Source of the DNA: VBKO01 sp036393835
GTDB lineage: Bacteria > Myxococcota > Myxococcia > Myxococcales > 40CM-4-68-19
Direction: 5' to 3'
NCBI GenBank assembly: GCA_036393835.1
Contig: DASWGI010000262.1
Location: 1-6,798 of the forward strand
Length of the DNA: 6,798 nt
Shown: positions 1 through 6,589 of the stretch, piece after piece
Layout of the letters: the number at the start of each line of letters is the position of its first letter
How positions within the stretch are numbered: the first letter of the stretch is position 1
Program-made: the position numbers and the translations under genes
The notes under the pieces: model-generated
Told to the model about the DNA's origin: nothing
What the model saw: the letters and a program-made list of their open reading frames with translations, nothing else
Database searches by the model: none

Positions 1-653
1 CCGCGCAGCGCGGCGGCCTGCTCCGGACGCGAGATGCCGAACCCGACCGCGACCGGCACCGGCGAGAGCGCTCGCAGCTCGCGCAGCCGCGCCGCGAGGT
101 CGGACGGCAGCTCGGCGCGCGCTCCGGTCACGCCGGTCACGCTGACGTAATAGAGGAAGCCGCGCGCCTGGCGCGCGATGGCGGCGGCGCGCTCCGGCCC
201 CGTGGTCGGCGCAATGAGCGGCACCAGGTCGACTCCTGCCCCGGCCAGGTCCGCGCGCAGCGGGGCGGCCTCCTCGAGCGGCAGGTCGGGGACGATGGCG
301 CCGGCGATTCCTGCCCGCGCCAGCGCGCGCGCGAACGCATGACTGCCCATGGACTCCACCGGGTTCATGTAGCCCATCGCCACCACCGGCGCGCGCAGCC
401 GGAGCCGCTCGACGAGGTCCAGCAGCCGGCCGAGCGAAGCTCCGCCCCGCAGCGCGCGCGTCGCCGCCGCCTGCAGCGTCGGGCCGTCGGCGATCGGGTC
501 CGAGAACGGAAGCCCGATCTCGATCACGTCGGCCCCCTCGCCGTCGATGGCGCGCAGGAGCTCCTCCGTCGCCGCAAGCGTCGGGTCGCCTCCCATCGCG
601 TAGCAGACCAGCCCGGTCCGGCCGCGGGGGAACGCGTCGGAGAGCCGGCTCAT
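1..653 (-). CDS. trpA: Tryptophan synthase alpha subunit, partial (C-terminus outside window)
   Basis: TrpA cleaves indole-3-glycerol phosphate to glyceraldehyde-3-phosphate and indole, which passes through a tunnel to TrpB; it acts in the cytosol as an alpha2-beta2 complex. The first 217 residues are visible; the family is about 260-270 long, so roughly 50 residues lie beyond position 1. Visible motifs: the EIGLPFSDPIADGPTLQ block, in which E45 and D56 correspond to the catalytic Glu49 and Asp60 of the Salmonella enzyme; MGYMNP near residue 100; FLYYVSVTGVTG, containing the active-site tyrosine region; and VGFGIS, part of the phosphate site. ATG 653 overlaps the trpB stop (ATGA) and has a strong Shine-Dalgarno GGGAGG 6 nt upstream. 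It is the last trp gene seen in the operon. Nothing is aberrant apart from truncation by the window edge. Confidence 0.97.
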   Translation of the reverse strand, partial: MSRLSDAFPRGRTGLVCYAMGGDPTLAATEELLRAIDGEGADVIEIGLPFSDPIADGPTLQAAATRALRGGASLGRLLDLVERLRLRAPVVAMGYMNPVESMGSHAFARALARAGIAGAIVPDLPLEEAAPLRADLAGAGVDLVPLIAPTTGPERAAAIARQARGFLYYVSVTGVTGARAELPSDLAARLRELRALSPVPVAVGFGISRPEQAAALR

Positions 654-1885
654 CGCGCGCCTCCCAGTGCCTTGAGGATGGTGGCCAGGTCCTTGTCCCC
701 GCGCCCGCTCAAGTTGACGACCACTGACGCGTTCGGGGGGTCACGGACGCCGGCAGGCAGCTTGGAGAGCGCGGCGATGGCGTGCGCCGATTCCAGCGCG
801 CAGAGGATGCCCTCGCTGCGGGCCAGCGCGCGGAACCCTTCCAGCGCCTCGGCGTCGGTGGCGGCGAGCACCTCCATCCGGCCGGCGTCGCGCAGGTACG
901 ACAGCTCGGGGCCGACGCCCGGGTAGTCGAGGCCGGCGCTGATCGAGTGCGCAGGGGCGACCTGCCCGTCCTCGGTCTGCAAGAGGTACGAGCGCGAGCC
1001 GTGCAGCACGCCGGGCCGCCCGCGCGACAGCGACGCTCCGTGCTTGCCCGAGTCGAGCCCGAGGCCGGCGGCCTCCACCCCGAAGAGCCGCACTCCGCGA
1101 TCCGGGACGAACCGGTGGAAGGCGCCGATGGCGTTCGAGCCGCCGCCAACGCACGCGACCACCGCGTCGGGCGGGCGGCCGAGCCTGTCGGCGCACTGGG
1201 CGGCGATCTCCTCGCCGATGATCGACTGCAGCTCGCGGACGAGCAGCGGATACGGATGCGGGCCCGCGGCGCTGCCGATGCAGTAATAGGTGGTGCGCAC
1301 GTTCGTGACCCAGTCGCGGATCGCCTCGTTCATCGCGTCCTTCAGCGTGCGCGATCCAGCATCGACCGGCCGCACCTCGGCGCCGAGCAGGCCCATGCGC
1401 GAGACGTTGGGCGCCTGCCGCTCGACGTCCTCGGAGCCCATGTAGACGACGCACTCGAGGCCGAGCAGCGCGCACACGGTCGCGGTCGCCACGCCGTGTT
1501 GCCCCGCGCCGGTCTCCGCGATGACGCGCTTCTTGCCCATCCGGCGCGCGAGCAGCGCCTGTCCGAGCGTGTTGTTCAGCTTGTGCGCGCCGGTGTGGAG
1601 CAGGTCCTCCCGCTTGAGCAAGAGGCGCGCGCGGACGCCCAGCGCCTGCGCGAGCCGGGGTGCATCGGACAGCGGAGTGGGCCTTCCCGCGTAGTCCTGC
1701 AGGAGCGCCGACAGCTCTTCCCGGTACGCCGGGTCGGCGCGCGCCGCCCGCCAGGCGGACTCGAGCTCGTCCAGCGCCGGGATGAGCGTCTCGGGCACGA
1801 AGCGCCCGCCGTAGGCGCCGAAGCGGCCGCGCGCATCGGGGAACTCGCCAGGCTCGCAGGTGAAGAGCGGCAGCACGCGCTTCAT
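650..1885 (-). CDS. trpB: Tryptophan synthase beta subunit (PLP-dependent)
   Basis: TrpB condenses indole with L-serine to give L-tryptophan using pyridoxal phosphate, in complex with TrpA. At 411 residues it has the usual length of the TrpB1 class that pairs with TrpA. The N-terminus has the typical GRFGAYGGRFVPETL. HTGAHKLNN carries the PLP Schiff-base lysine (K102); AETGAGQHG carries the catalytic glutamate (E124, equivalent to Glu109 of Salmonella). GGGSN (247-251) is the PLP phosphate-binding loop, and NLSGRGDKD (about 391-399) holds the serine that contacts the PLP ring nitrogen. ATG 1885 overlaps the trpF stop as ATGA and is preceded by GGGAG with 5 nt spacing. Its own stop overlaps trpA ATG by 4 nt, a usual way to couple synthesis of the two subunits. 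No defect is seen. Confidence 0.98.
   Translation of the reverse strand: MKRVLPLFTCEPGEFPDARGRFGAYGGRFVPETLIPALDELESAWRAARADPAYREELSALLQDYAGRPTPLSDAPRLAQALGVRARLLLKREDLLHTGAHKLNNTLGQALLARRMGKKRVIAETGAGQHGVATATVCALLGLECVVYMGSEDVERQAPNVSRMGLLGAEVRPVDAGSRTLKDAMNEAIRDWVTNVRTTYYCIGSAAGPHPYPLLVRELQSIIGEEIAAQCADRLGRPPDAVVACVGGGSNAIGAFHRFVPDRGVRLFGVEAAGLGLDSGKHGASLSRGRPGVLHGSRSYLLQTEDGQVAPAHSISAGLDYPGVGPELSYLRDAGRMEVLAATDAEALEGFRALARSEGILCALESAHAIAALSKLPAGVRDPPNASVVVNLSGRGDKDLATILKALGGAR
660..665 (-). promoter_or_regulatory. Ribosome binding site of trpA
   Basis: GGGAGG on the minus strand, 6 nt before ATG 653, near-complete complement of the 16S 3' end. It lies inside the last codons of trpB and fixes the trpA start at the ATGA overlap. 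Confidence 0.8.
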
Positions 1886-2505
1886 TCGATCTCCCGTGCA
1901 GCGGCGCGCGCCGCGGCGACGAAGTCGCGCACGCGGCCGGGGTCCTTGAAACCGTCCGGCCCCTCGATCCCGGAAGCGACGTCCACTCCATCGGGCCGCG
2001 CGGCAAGGATGGCCTGCGCCACGTTCTCCGGCGCGAGCCCGCCGCTGATGAACACCTCCGCGGCGAAGAGCTCCCGCGCCTTGCGCGCCAGCGACCAGGC
2101 GAACGAGACGCCCCCACCTCCGCCGGCGGGACCGTCCAAGAGGACGCGCCGGAAACCTCGCAGCGCCGCGAGCCGCTCGAGCGCCGCCTCACCCTCGACC
2201 TGGAGAGCGGCGTAGAGGGGCATCGTCCCCGCCGCCGCAGGAAGCCTCCCGTGGAGCTGGACTGCCGAGAGCCCGACCTCGCCCGCGATGCGCAGCGCCT
2301 CCGCCAGGTCGACGTCCTGGAAGACGCCGACCACCCGCGCGTCGGCGGGCAGCGCGGCCCGGATCGCGCGCGCGGTCTTCACCGTCACGCAGCGGCGGCT
2401 CCGCGGGGCGAACACGATCCCGACCTCGTCCGCCCCGGCCTGCGCGCACAGCCCGGCATCGCGCGCGGTGCGGACGCCGCACAGCTTGATGCGCACTCCG
2501 CTCAC
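1882..2505 (-). CDS. trpF: Phosphoribosylanthranilate isomerase
   Basis: TrpF performs the Amadori rearrangement of N-(5'-phosphoribosyl)anthranilate to CdRP, the step between TrpD and TrpC. The 207-residue product is a single TIM barrel of usual length. IKLCGVRT contains the catalytic cysteine (C9); AVQLHG (81-86) is a conserved strand; LLDGPAGGGGGVSFAW carries the catalytic aspartate (D124) and a glycine-rich phosphate loop; FISGGL and GVDVASGIE...G-KD are the C-terminal phosphate-binding signatures. The start is taken as GTG 2505, which overlaps the trpC stop as GTGA, matching the 4-nt overlaps elsewhere in the operon. A second GTG three codons on (2496) is a possible alternative. No good Shine-Dalgarno precedes either, so translation probably depends on coupling to trpC. 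TrpF is a stand-alone protein here, not fused to TrpC as in E. coli. Confidence 0.96.
   Translation of the reverse strand: MSGVRIKLCGVRTARDAGLCAQAGADEVGIVFAPRSRRCVTVKTARAIRAALPADARVVGVFQDVDLAEALRIAGEVGLSAVQLHGRLPAAAGTMPLYAALQVEGEAALERLAALRGFRRVLLDGPAGGGGGVSFAWSLARKARELFAAEVFISGGLAPENVAQAILAARPDGVDVASGIEGPDGFKDPGRVRDFVAAARAAAREIE
1891..1895 (-). promoter_or_regulatory. Ribosome binding site of trpB
   Basis: GGGAG on the minus strand within the trpF 3' end, 5 nt before ATG 1885. It supports this ATG as the trpB start. Confidence 0.7.
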
Positions 2506-3293
2506 GCTTGCACCAGCGCGCGCGTCGCCGCCTCGGGGTCGCTCGCGGCGGACAGCGCCTGGCCCACCAGCAGCGCGTCGGCGCCCAGCTCGGCGTACCG
2601 CCGGGCATCCGCCGCGGTCCGCACTCCGCTCTCGGCGACCAGCGGAGCGATGCCGCGCGCCTGCGGAGCCAGCTCGCGGAACGTCTCCGGCCTGACCACC
2701 AGCGTCTTCAGGTTTCGCGCGTTGATCCCGAGCAGATCCGGCTCCGCCGCCCGCGCGGCCGAGAGCTCCTCCTCCGCGTGGACCTCGAGGAGCACGGCGA
2801 GGCCGAGCTCCCGCGCCAGGGCGCGCAGCTCCGAGAGCAGGGGCGGCGTCAGGGCAGCGGCGATGAGCAGCACGGCGTCGGCCCCGTGCGCCCGCGCTTC
2901 GAAGATCTGGTAGGGGGTGACGAGGAAGTCCTTCCGCAGGACCGGCAGCGCGCAAGCGCGGCGCGCGGCGACCAGGTCGTCGAGCGATCCTCCGAAGTTC
3001 GCGCGGTCGGTGAGCACCGAGACGCAGGCGGCGCCGCCGCGCTCGTACGCGGCTGCCAGCTCGCCCGGGTCCAGGTCCGGCGCGATCGCGCCGCGGCTCG
3101 GCGAGGCGCGTTTCACCTCGGCGATCAGCGCCCGGCCCCGCTCCTTGGCGGCCTGGAGCGCGGCGGCGAATCCGCGCGGAGCCGGCGCCGCCGATGCGCG
3201 CGCGCGGACCTCCTTGAGCGGCGCGCGGGCAGCCCGGGCGGCCATCTGCTCCAGCGCGGAGGCGATCAGCCGGTCGAGGTGGGTCGCGCTCAT
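2502..3293 (-). CDS. trpC: Indole-3-glycerol phosphate synthase
   Basis: TrpC decarboxylates and cyclises CdRP to indole-3-glycerol phosphate, the substrate of TrpA. The 263-residue product is a monofunctional TIM-barrel enzyme of family-typical length. Signatures in order: ALIAEVKRASPSRG with the catalytic lysine K61; VLTDRANFGGSLDDL; PVLRKDFLVTPYQIFEARAHGAD with the second catalytic lysine K121; LLEVH with the catalytic glutamate E170; LGINARNL; VAESGV; and LLVGQAL in the phosphate site. ATG 3293 overlaps the trpD stop (ATGA), and its stop overlaps the trpF GTG. The sequence upstream of the start has only a weak purine stretch, so coupling from trpD probably drives translation. All catalytic residues appear intact. 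Confidence 0.97.
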   Translation of the reverse strand: MSATHLDRLIASALEQMAARAARAPLKEVRARASAAPAPRGFAAALQAAKERGRALIAEVKRASPSRGAIAPDLDPGELAAAYERGGAACVSVLTDRANFGGSLDDLVAARRACALPVLRKDFLVTPYQIFEARAHGADAVLLIAAALTPPLLSELRALARELGLAVLLEVHAEEELSAARAAEPDLLGINARNLKTLVVRPETFRELAPQARGIAPLVAESGVRTAADARRYAELGADALLVGQALSAASDPEAATRALVQA

Positions 3294-4327
3294 GGCCCGC
3301 TCACCGGCGGCGGCTTGTGGGCCCGCGACGTGCGCACGAACTGCTCGAGGCGCTCGAGCGCGGCGCCGGAATCGATGGCCTGCTCGGCGAGGCGCACGCC
3401 GTCGCGCATCGCCTCGCAGACCTCGGCCGCCGCGATCGCCGCGCCCGCGTTGAGCACCACCGCGCTGCGGCGCACGCCCTTCTCGCCGCGCAGGACCTCG
3501 CGCAGCAGCACGGCGTTGCGATCCGCGTCGCCGCCGCGGAGGTCCTCGACCGCGCCGCGCGGGACGCCCAGCTCCTCGGGGGTCACCTCGAACTCGCGGA
3601 CGCGCCCGCCCCGGACCTCGGCTACCCGCGTGGGGCCGGCGGGCGAGATCTCGTCGAGACCACCGTGGCCATGCACCACGAAGGCGCGATCGGCGCCCAG
3701 CTCGAGCAGGGTCTGCGCCATCAAGGGCACCAGGTGAAGCGCGGGCACTCCCAGGAGCTGCCGCCGCGCGCCGGCCGGGTTCGCCAGCGGCCCGAGCAGG
3801 TTGAACAGCGTGCGGATGCCCAGCTCCTTCCGGACGGGCGCGACGTGGCGCATCGCCGCGTGGTGGCGCGGCGCGAAGAGGAAGCCGATGCCGCACTCCT
3901 GGATGCACGCGGCGACTCCTTCCGGCGACAGCTCTACTTCCGCGCCGAGGGCCACCAGCACGTCGGCGCTGCCACACTTGGACGAGGCGGCGCGGTTCCC
4001 GTGCTTGGCGACGCGGGCGCCCGCCGCGGCCGCGACGAACGCCGCCGCAGTGGAGATGTTGAAGGTGTGCGCCCCGTCGCCGCCCGTGCCACAGGTGTCG
4101 ACCAGCCGGTCCAGCGGCACCTCCACGCGAGCGGCACGCGCCCGGAGCGCCTGCGCCGCGCCCGCGATCTCGTCCGGGGTCTCGCCCTTCACGCGCAGCG
4201 CGACGAGCAGCGCCGCGATCAGCGAGGCGGGGGCGCTGCCGTCGAGCATCGCGTCCACGGCGGCGGCCGCCTGGGCGCGGGAGAGATTCCGCCCTTCGAT
4301 GGCGAACTGGATCGCTTCGCGCAGCAT
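3290..4327 (-). CDS. trpD: Anthranilate phosphoribosyltransferase
   Basis: TrpD transfers phosphoribose from PRPP to anthranilate, the second committed step. At 345 residues it matches the stand-alone enzyme, without the TrpG fusion known in enterics. A helical N-terminal domain (about 1-70) precedes the alpha/beta domain. Visible motifs: DTCGTGGDG (78-85) for PRPP pyrophosphate binding, NIST (90-93), KHGNRAASSKCGSAD (108-122), MRHVAPVRKELGIRTLFNLLGPLANP (159-184) for anthranilate, and GLDEIS with the D225-E226 pair that binds magnesium. ATG 4327 shares its A with the trpG stop (TGATG) and is preceded by GAGGG with about 4 nt spacing. Its stop overlaps trpC ATG. The overlap and fit to the family N-terminus make this start secure. 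Confidence 0.97.
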   Translation of the reverse strand: MLREAIQFAIEGRNLSRAQAAAAVDAMLDGSAPASLIAALLVALRVKGETPDEIAGAAQALRARAARVEVPLDRLVDTCGTGGDGAHTFNISTAAAFVAAAAGARVAKHGNRAASSKCGSADVLVALGAEVELSPEGVAACIQECGIGFLFAPRHHAAMRHVAPVRKELGIRTLFNLLGPLANPAGARRQLLGVPALHLVPLMAQTLLELGADRAFVVHGHGGLDEISPAGPTRVAEVRGGRVREFEVTPEELGVPRGAVEDLRGGDADRNAVLLREVLRGEKGVRRSAVVLNAGAAIAAAEVCEAMRDGVRLAEQAIDSGAALERLEQFVRTSRAHKPPPVSGP

Positions 4328-4971
4328 CAGGCCCTCACCTCGAGGAAGTTGCGCAGGAGGGTCTGCCCGTCCGGAGTGAGGATGGACTCGGGGTGGAACT
4401 GCACTCCGAACACCGGCAAGGTCCGGTGACGCAGGGCCATCACGATGCCGTCGCGGGTGCGAGCGCTCACCTGGAGGTCGCGCGGCAGCCCGCGCTCGGC
4501 GACCACCAGGGAATGGTATCGGCCGGCGAGCAGCGGCCGTGGCATGCCGCGGAAGAGCGTGCTGCGGTCGTGGACGATCTCCTCGGCCTTGCCGTGCACC
4601 GGCTCGCGCGCGCGCACCACGCGGCCCCCGAAGGCCTGGCCGATGGACTGGTGGCCGAGGCACACGCCCAGGATGGGCACGCGGCGCGCCGGCGCTCCGT
4701 CCAGCCCGCAGAGCTTCCGGATCAGCTCGAGCGAGATGCCGGCCTCGTCGGGGGTGCAGGGTCCCGGCGAGAGCACCAGGCGCTCGGGCAGGCGGTCGAT
4801 CAGCTCGGCCGCCCCCACGGCGTCGTTCCGCACCACCTCGACCTCCGCCCCCAGCTCGCCGATCCGCTGCACCAGGTTGTAGGTGAACGAGTCGTAGTTA
4901 TCGATGACCAAGACGCGCGGACGAGCGGCGCGCCCGCGGCCGTCCCGGTCCTTCCCGCGGACAGGGCTCAT
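4327..4971 (-). CDS. trpG: Anthranilate synthase component II, glutamine amidotransferase
   Basis: TrpG hydrolyses glutamine and delivers ammonia to TrpE. In many bacteria the same subunit also serves PabB in folate synthesis; whether it does so here cannot be told from the window. The 214-residue class I amidotransferase starts its fold at VLVIDNYDSFTYNL (residue 20 on). The catalytic triad is intact: nucleophile C104 in GVCLGHQ, and H193 and E195 in QFHPES. LSPGPCTPDEAG (67-78) is the conserved oxyanion-side segment. The first 18 or so residues are a basic, arginine-rich extension before the usual start of the family. An internal TTG just before the conserved block is an alternative start, but ATG 4971 overlaps the trpE stop (ATGA) and has GGGAG 7 nt upstream, so it is preferred. 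Confidence 0.96.
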   Translation of the reverse strand: MSPVRGKDRDGRGRAARPRVLVIDNYDSFTYNLVQRIGELGAEVEVVRNDAVGAAELIDRLPERLVLSPGPCTPDEAGISLELIRKLCGLDGAPARRVPILGVCLGHQSIGQAFGGRVVRAREPVHGKAEEIVHDRSTLFRGMPRPLLAGRYHSLVVAERGLPRDLQVSARTRDGIVMALRHRTLPVFGVQFHPESILTPDGQTLLRNFLEVRA

Positions 4972-6582
4972 CGCGCCGCTCCCGCCGCCAGCGCGTGCGG
5001 CTCGACCGTGCGCCCGGCCACCGCGCCGTAGGCCGCTCCGACGGAAGCCCTGACCTTGGCCAGCACCTCACGCCACTCGTTCTCGGGCTTCGAGTCCGCC
5101 ACGATCCCGGCGCCGGCCTGGGCGAAGAGGCGGCCCCCGGCGCGGAACAGGGTCCGGATGGCGATCGCGAGCTGCACGTCCCCGGCAGCCGAGAACCACC
5201 CGACCGCCCCTCCGTAGGGCCCGCGTTGCACCGTCTCCAGCTCGTCGATGATCTCCAACGCGCGGATCTTCGGCGCGCCCGAGAGCGTCCCGGCCGGGAA
5301 CGCCGCCGCGAAGGCGTCGACCGCGCCGAGCCCGGGGCGCAGCTGTCCCGTCACCTCGCTGGTCAGGTGCATGACGTGGCTGAACCGCTCCGTCTCCATC
5401 AGCCGCGCCACCCGCACCGAGCCGATGCGCGAGACGCGGCCGACGTCGTTGCGGCCCAGGTCGACCAGCATGGTGTGCTCGGCGCGCTCCTTCGGGTCGG
5501 CGCGCAGCTCGCGCTCCAGCCGCTCGTCCTCCGCGGCGGTGGCGCCGCGCGGGCGCGTGCCGGCGATGGGCCGGAGGGTCATCTCGCGGCGGTCGACCTG
5601 GACGAGCAGCTCCGGAGAGGCGCCGAACAGCTCGCGCCCGCCGAGCCGGAGGTAGAAGTGGTACGGCGCGGGCGAGGCGGCGCGCAGGGTGCGGTAGAGC
5701 GAGAACCCGTCGCAGTCGGGCAGCTCGAATCGCTGCGAGAGCACGACCTGGAACACGTCGCCGGCGCGGATGTACTCCAGCGCGCGGCGCACGGCCGCCT
5801 TGTACGGCGCCTCGCCGCCGCCGACGGGTCGCGGCTCCGGCAGGCGCTTCAGCGGAAGGCCCCGGGCGCGGCCGTTGCGGACTCCGTTCCCCTGAACGGG
5901 TGTTCCACGTGGAGCGCCGCCGACGAGGCGAGTCCCGAGCGACTGCGCCGCCGGGCGGCGCAGCGCCTCCGGCCACCGGACCCCGGCGCGGCGATCCCCG
6001 AACACCGCCAGGACGCGGTCGGCCAGCGCTTGCGCGCGCGCTTCCGGCGAAGCCGTTCCCGCGCCGGCCCCGCTGGCGATGGCCCAGGCGCGCCCCTGGC
6101 GGTGGTCGAACGCCACCAGTTCGGAGACGTACAAGAGGTCCGCCTCGGGAAAGAGCGGGTCCGGGCCGAGGCGCTGGGGGAGCCGCTCGCTCCACGCCGC
6201 CGCCGCCCAGCCCAGATAGCCGACGAACCCTCCGCAGAACGGCGGGAGCGCGTCGGAGCGACCGCACGCGATCGACGCGAGCGCCTCGCGCAGCGCTTCC
6301 AAAGGCTGTCCGGCGAGGCGCGGGAACCCGGAGAGCGCGTCGGGCCGTCCGCCGCGGAAGGTCAGCCGCGGCGCCGACTCGGGCCCGCGCCGGCCGTCGC
6401 GACCGCCGCCCACGCCCACGTAGCTGTACCGGCCGAGCGCGCCTTCGAAGAGAAAGGCGTCTCCACCGGGAGGCTGCTGCTGGTCGAGGAGGCAGAAGAC
6501 GCCGAACGGCGTCAGCAGATCACCGGGCAGCTCGACGGCGGCCGTGCGGCACCCAAAGCCGGCTCCGGTGCAGGGTCTTCAT
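4968..6582 (-). CDS. trpE: Anthranilate synthase component I; 5' end/start unresolved (apparent frame break)
   Basis: TrpE converts chorismate plus ammonia (from TrpG) to anthranilate and is normally the tryptophan-feedback control point. Counting from GTG 6419 (483 codons), the chorismate domain runs from about residue 205 to the end: IRAGDVFQVVLSQRF, FGASPELLV, PIAGTRPRG (284-292), DLGRNDVGRVS, HLTSEVTGQL, PAGTLSGAPKIRA (375-387), GPYGGAVGWF, AGAGIVADSKPENEW. PIAGT, with alanine where PabB enzymes usually carry lysine, favours anthranilate synthase over aminodeoxychorismate synthase. The regulatory N-domain includes LPPFCGGFVGYLGW. Clear TrpE-like sequence (ELPGDLLTPFGVF, then FLFEGALGRYSYVG) lies upstream of GTG 6419 in the same frame. 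That frame runs open to a TGA at 6581-6579 but has no ATG, GTG or TTG before 6419. ATG 6582 is well placed but reads in another frame. The coordinates therefore span to 6582 and are not a single frame; the strictly translatable canonical ORF is 4968-6419. The linker at residues about 160-205 carries a codon-usage anomaly and a parS-like site. The stop overlaps trpG (ATGA). Confidence 0.93.
4979..4983 (-). promoter_or_regulatory. Ribosome binding site of trpG
   Basis: GGGAG on the minus strand within the trpE 3' end, 7 nt before ATG 4971. It favours the longer TrpG with an 18-residue arginine-rich N-terminus over the internal TTG alternative. Confidence 0.65.
5884..5899. repeat. Inverted repeat CCGTTC-ccct-GAACGG beside the parS-like site
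   Basis: Two perfect 6-bp arms (5884-5889 and 5894-5899) are separated by a 4-nt loop, ending 1 bp before the parS-like element. It lies within trpE, so a terminator role is unlikely and no T-run follows on either strand. It shares GTTC/GAAC half-words with the neighbouring palindrome, and falls in the same patch of unusual codons, so it may be part of one composite protein-binding region. Confidence 0.4.
5901..5916. promoter_or_regulatory. parS-like ParB-binding palindrome inside trpE
   Basis: The plus strand reads TGTTCCACGTGGAGCG. Compared with TGTTCCACGTGGAACA, the form I recall for myxobacterial parS, 14 of 16 positions match; the mismatches are at positions 14 and 16. The inner 10 bp TCCACGTGGA (5904-5913) are a perfect palindrome, and the left half-site is complete. 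It encodes A-P-R-G-T in the variable linker of TrpE (residues 169-173 counted from GTG 6419), using codons GCT CCA CGT GGA ACA, all with A or T in the third position in a gene that otherwise ends codons in G or C. Such sites bind the centromere protein ParB and lie near the replication origin. An unrelated factor recognising CACGTG, or chance, are alternatives. Confidence 0.5.
6520..6582 (-). other. 20-codon ATG ORF, probable displaced 5' end of trpE
   Basis: ATG 6582 opens a 20-codon frame ending in TGA at 6522-6520, starting MKTLHRSRLW and rich in arginine. It overlaps the region where TrpE-like sequence begins in a neighbouring frame. If one base were absent between about 6582 and 6545, for example in the TTTGGG run near 6552-6557, this ATG would read straight into ELPGDLLTPF at the expected distance. 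The simplest reading is therefore the true trpE start separated from its gene by a one-base insertion, either a sequence error or a real mutation. An independent leader peptide is less likely because it has only one Trp codon and no room for an attenuator. Confidence 0.4.
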
Positions 6583-6589
6583 GGCGGGG

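Noticed and set aside
782..2215. Long plus-strand open frame (477 codons) opposite trpB and trpF
   Set aside because: It is a high-GC shadow of intact minus-strand genes with all catalytic motifs; it crosses a gene boundary and has no recognisable domain.
5884..5899. Rho-independent terminator inside trpE
   Set aside because: The 6-bp stem is not followed by a T-run on either strand and lies mid-gene in an operon that must be read through.
6419..6419. GTG 6419 as the true start of trpE
   Set aside because: It would discard conserved TrpE sequence encoded upstream in the same frame and has no Shine-Dalgarno at a working distance; it is retained only as the first canonical start codon.
4968..6419. 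PabB (aminodeoxychorismate synthase) instead of TrpE
   Set aside because: The motif is PIAGT, not the PIKGT usual in PabB, and the gene heads a complete trp operon next to trpG.
6520..6582. trp leader peptide with transcription attenuation
   Set aside because: Only one Trp codon, no tandem Trp codons, no terminator hairpin with a T-run, and the frame overlaps sequence that already encodes TrpE.
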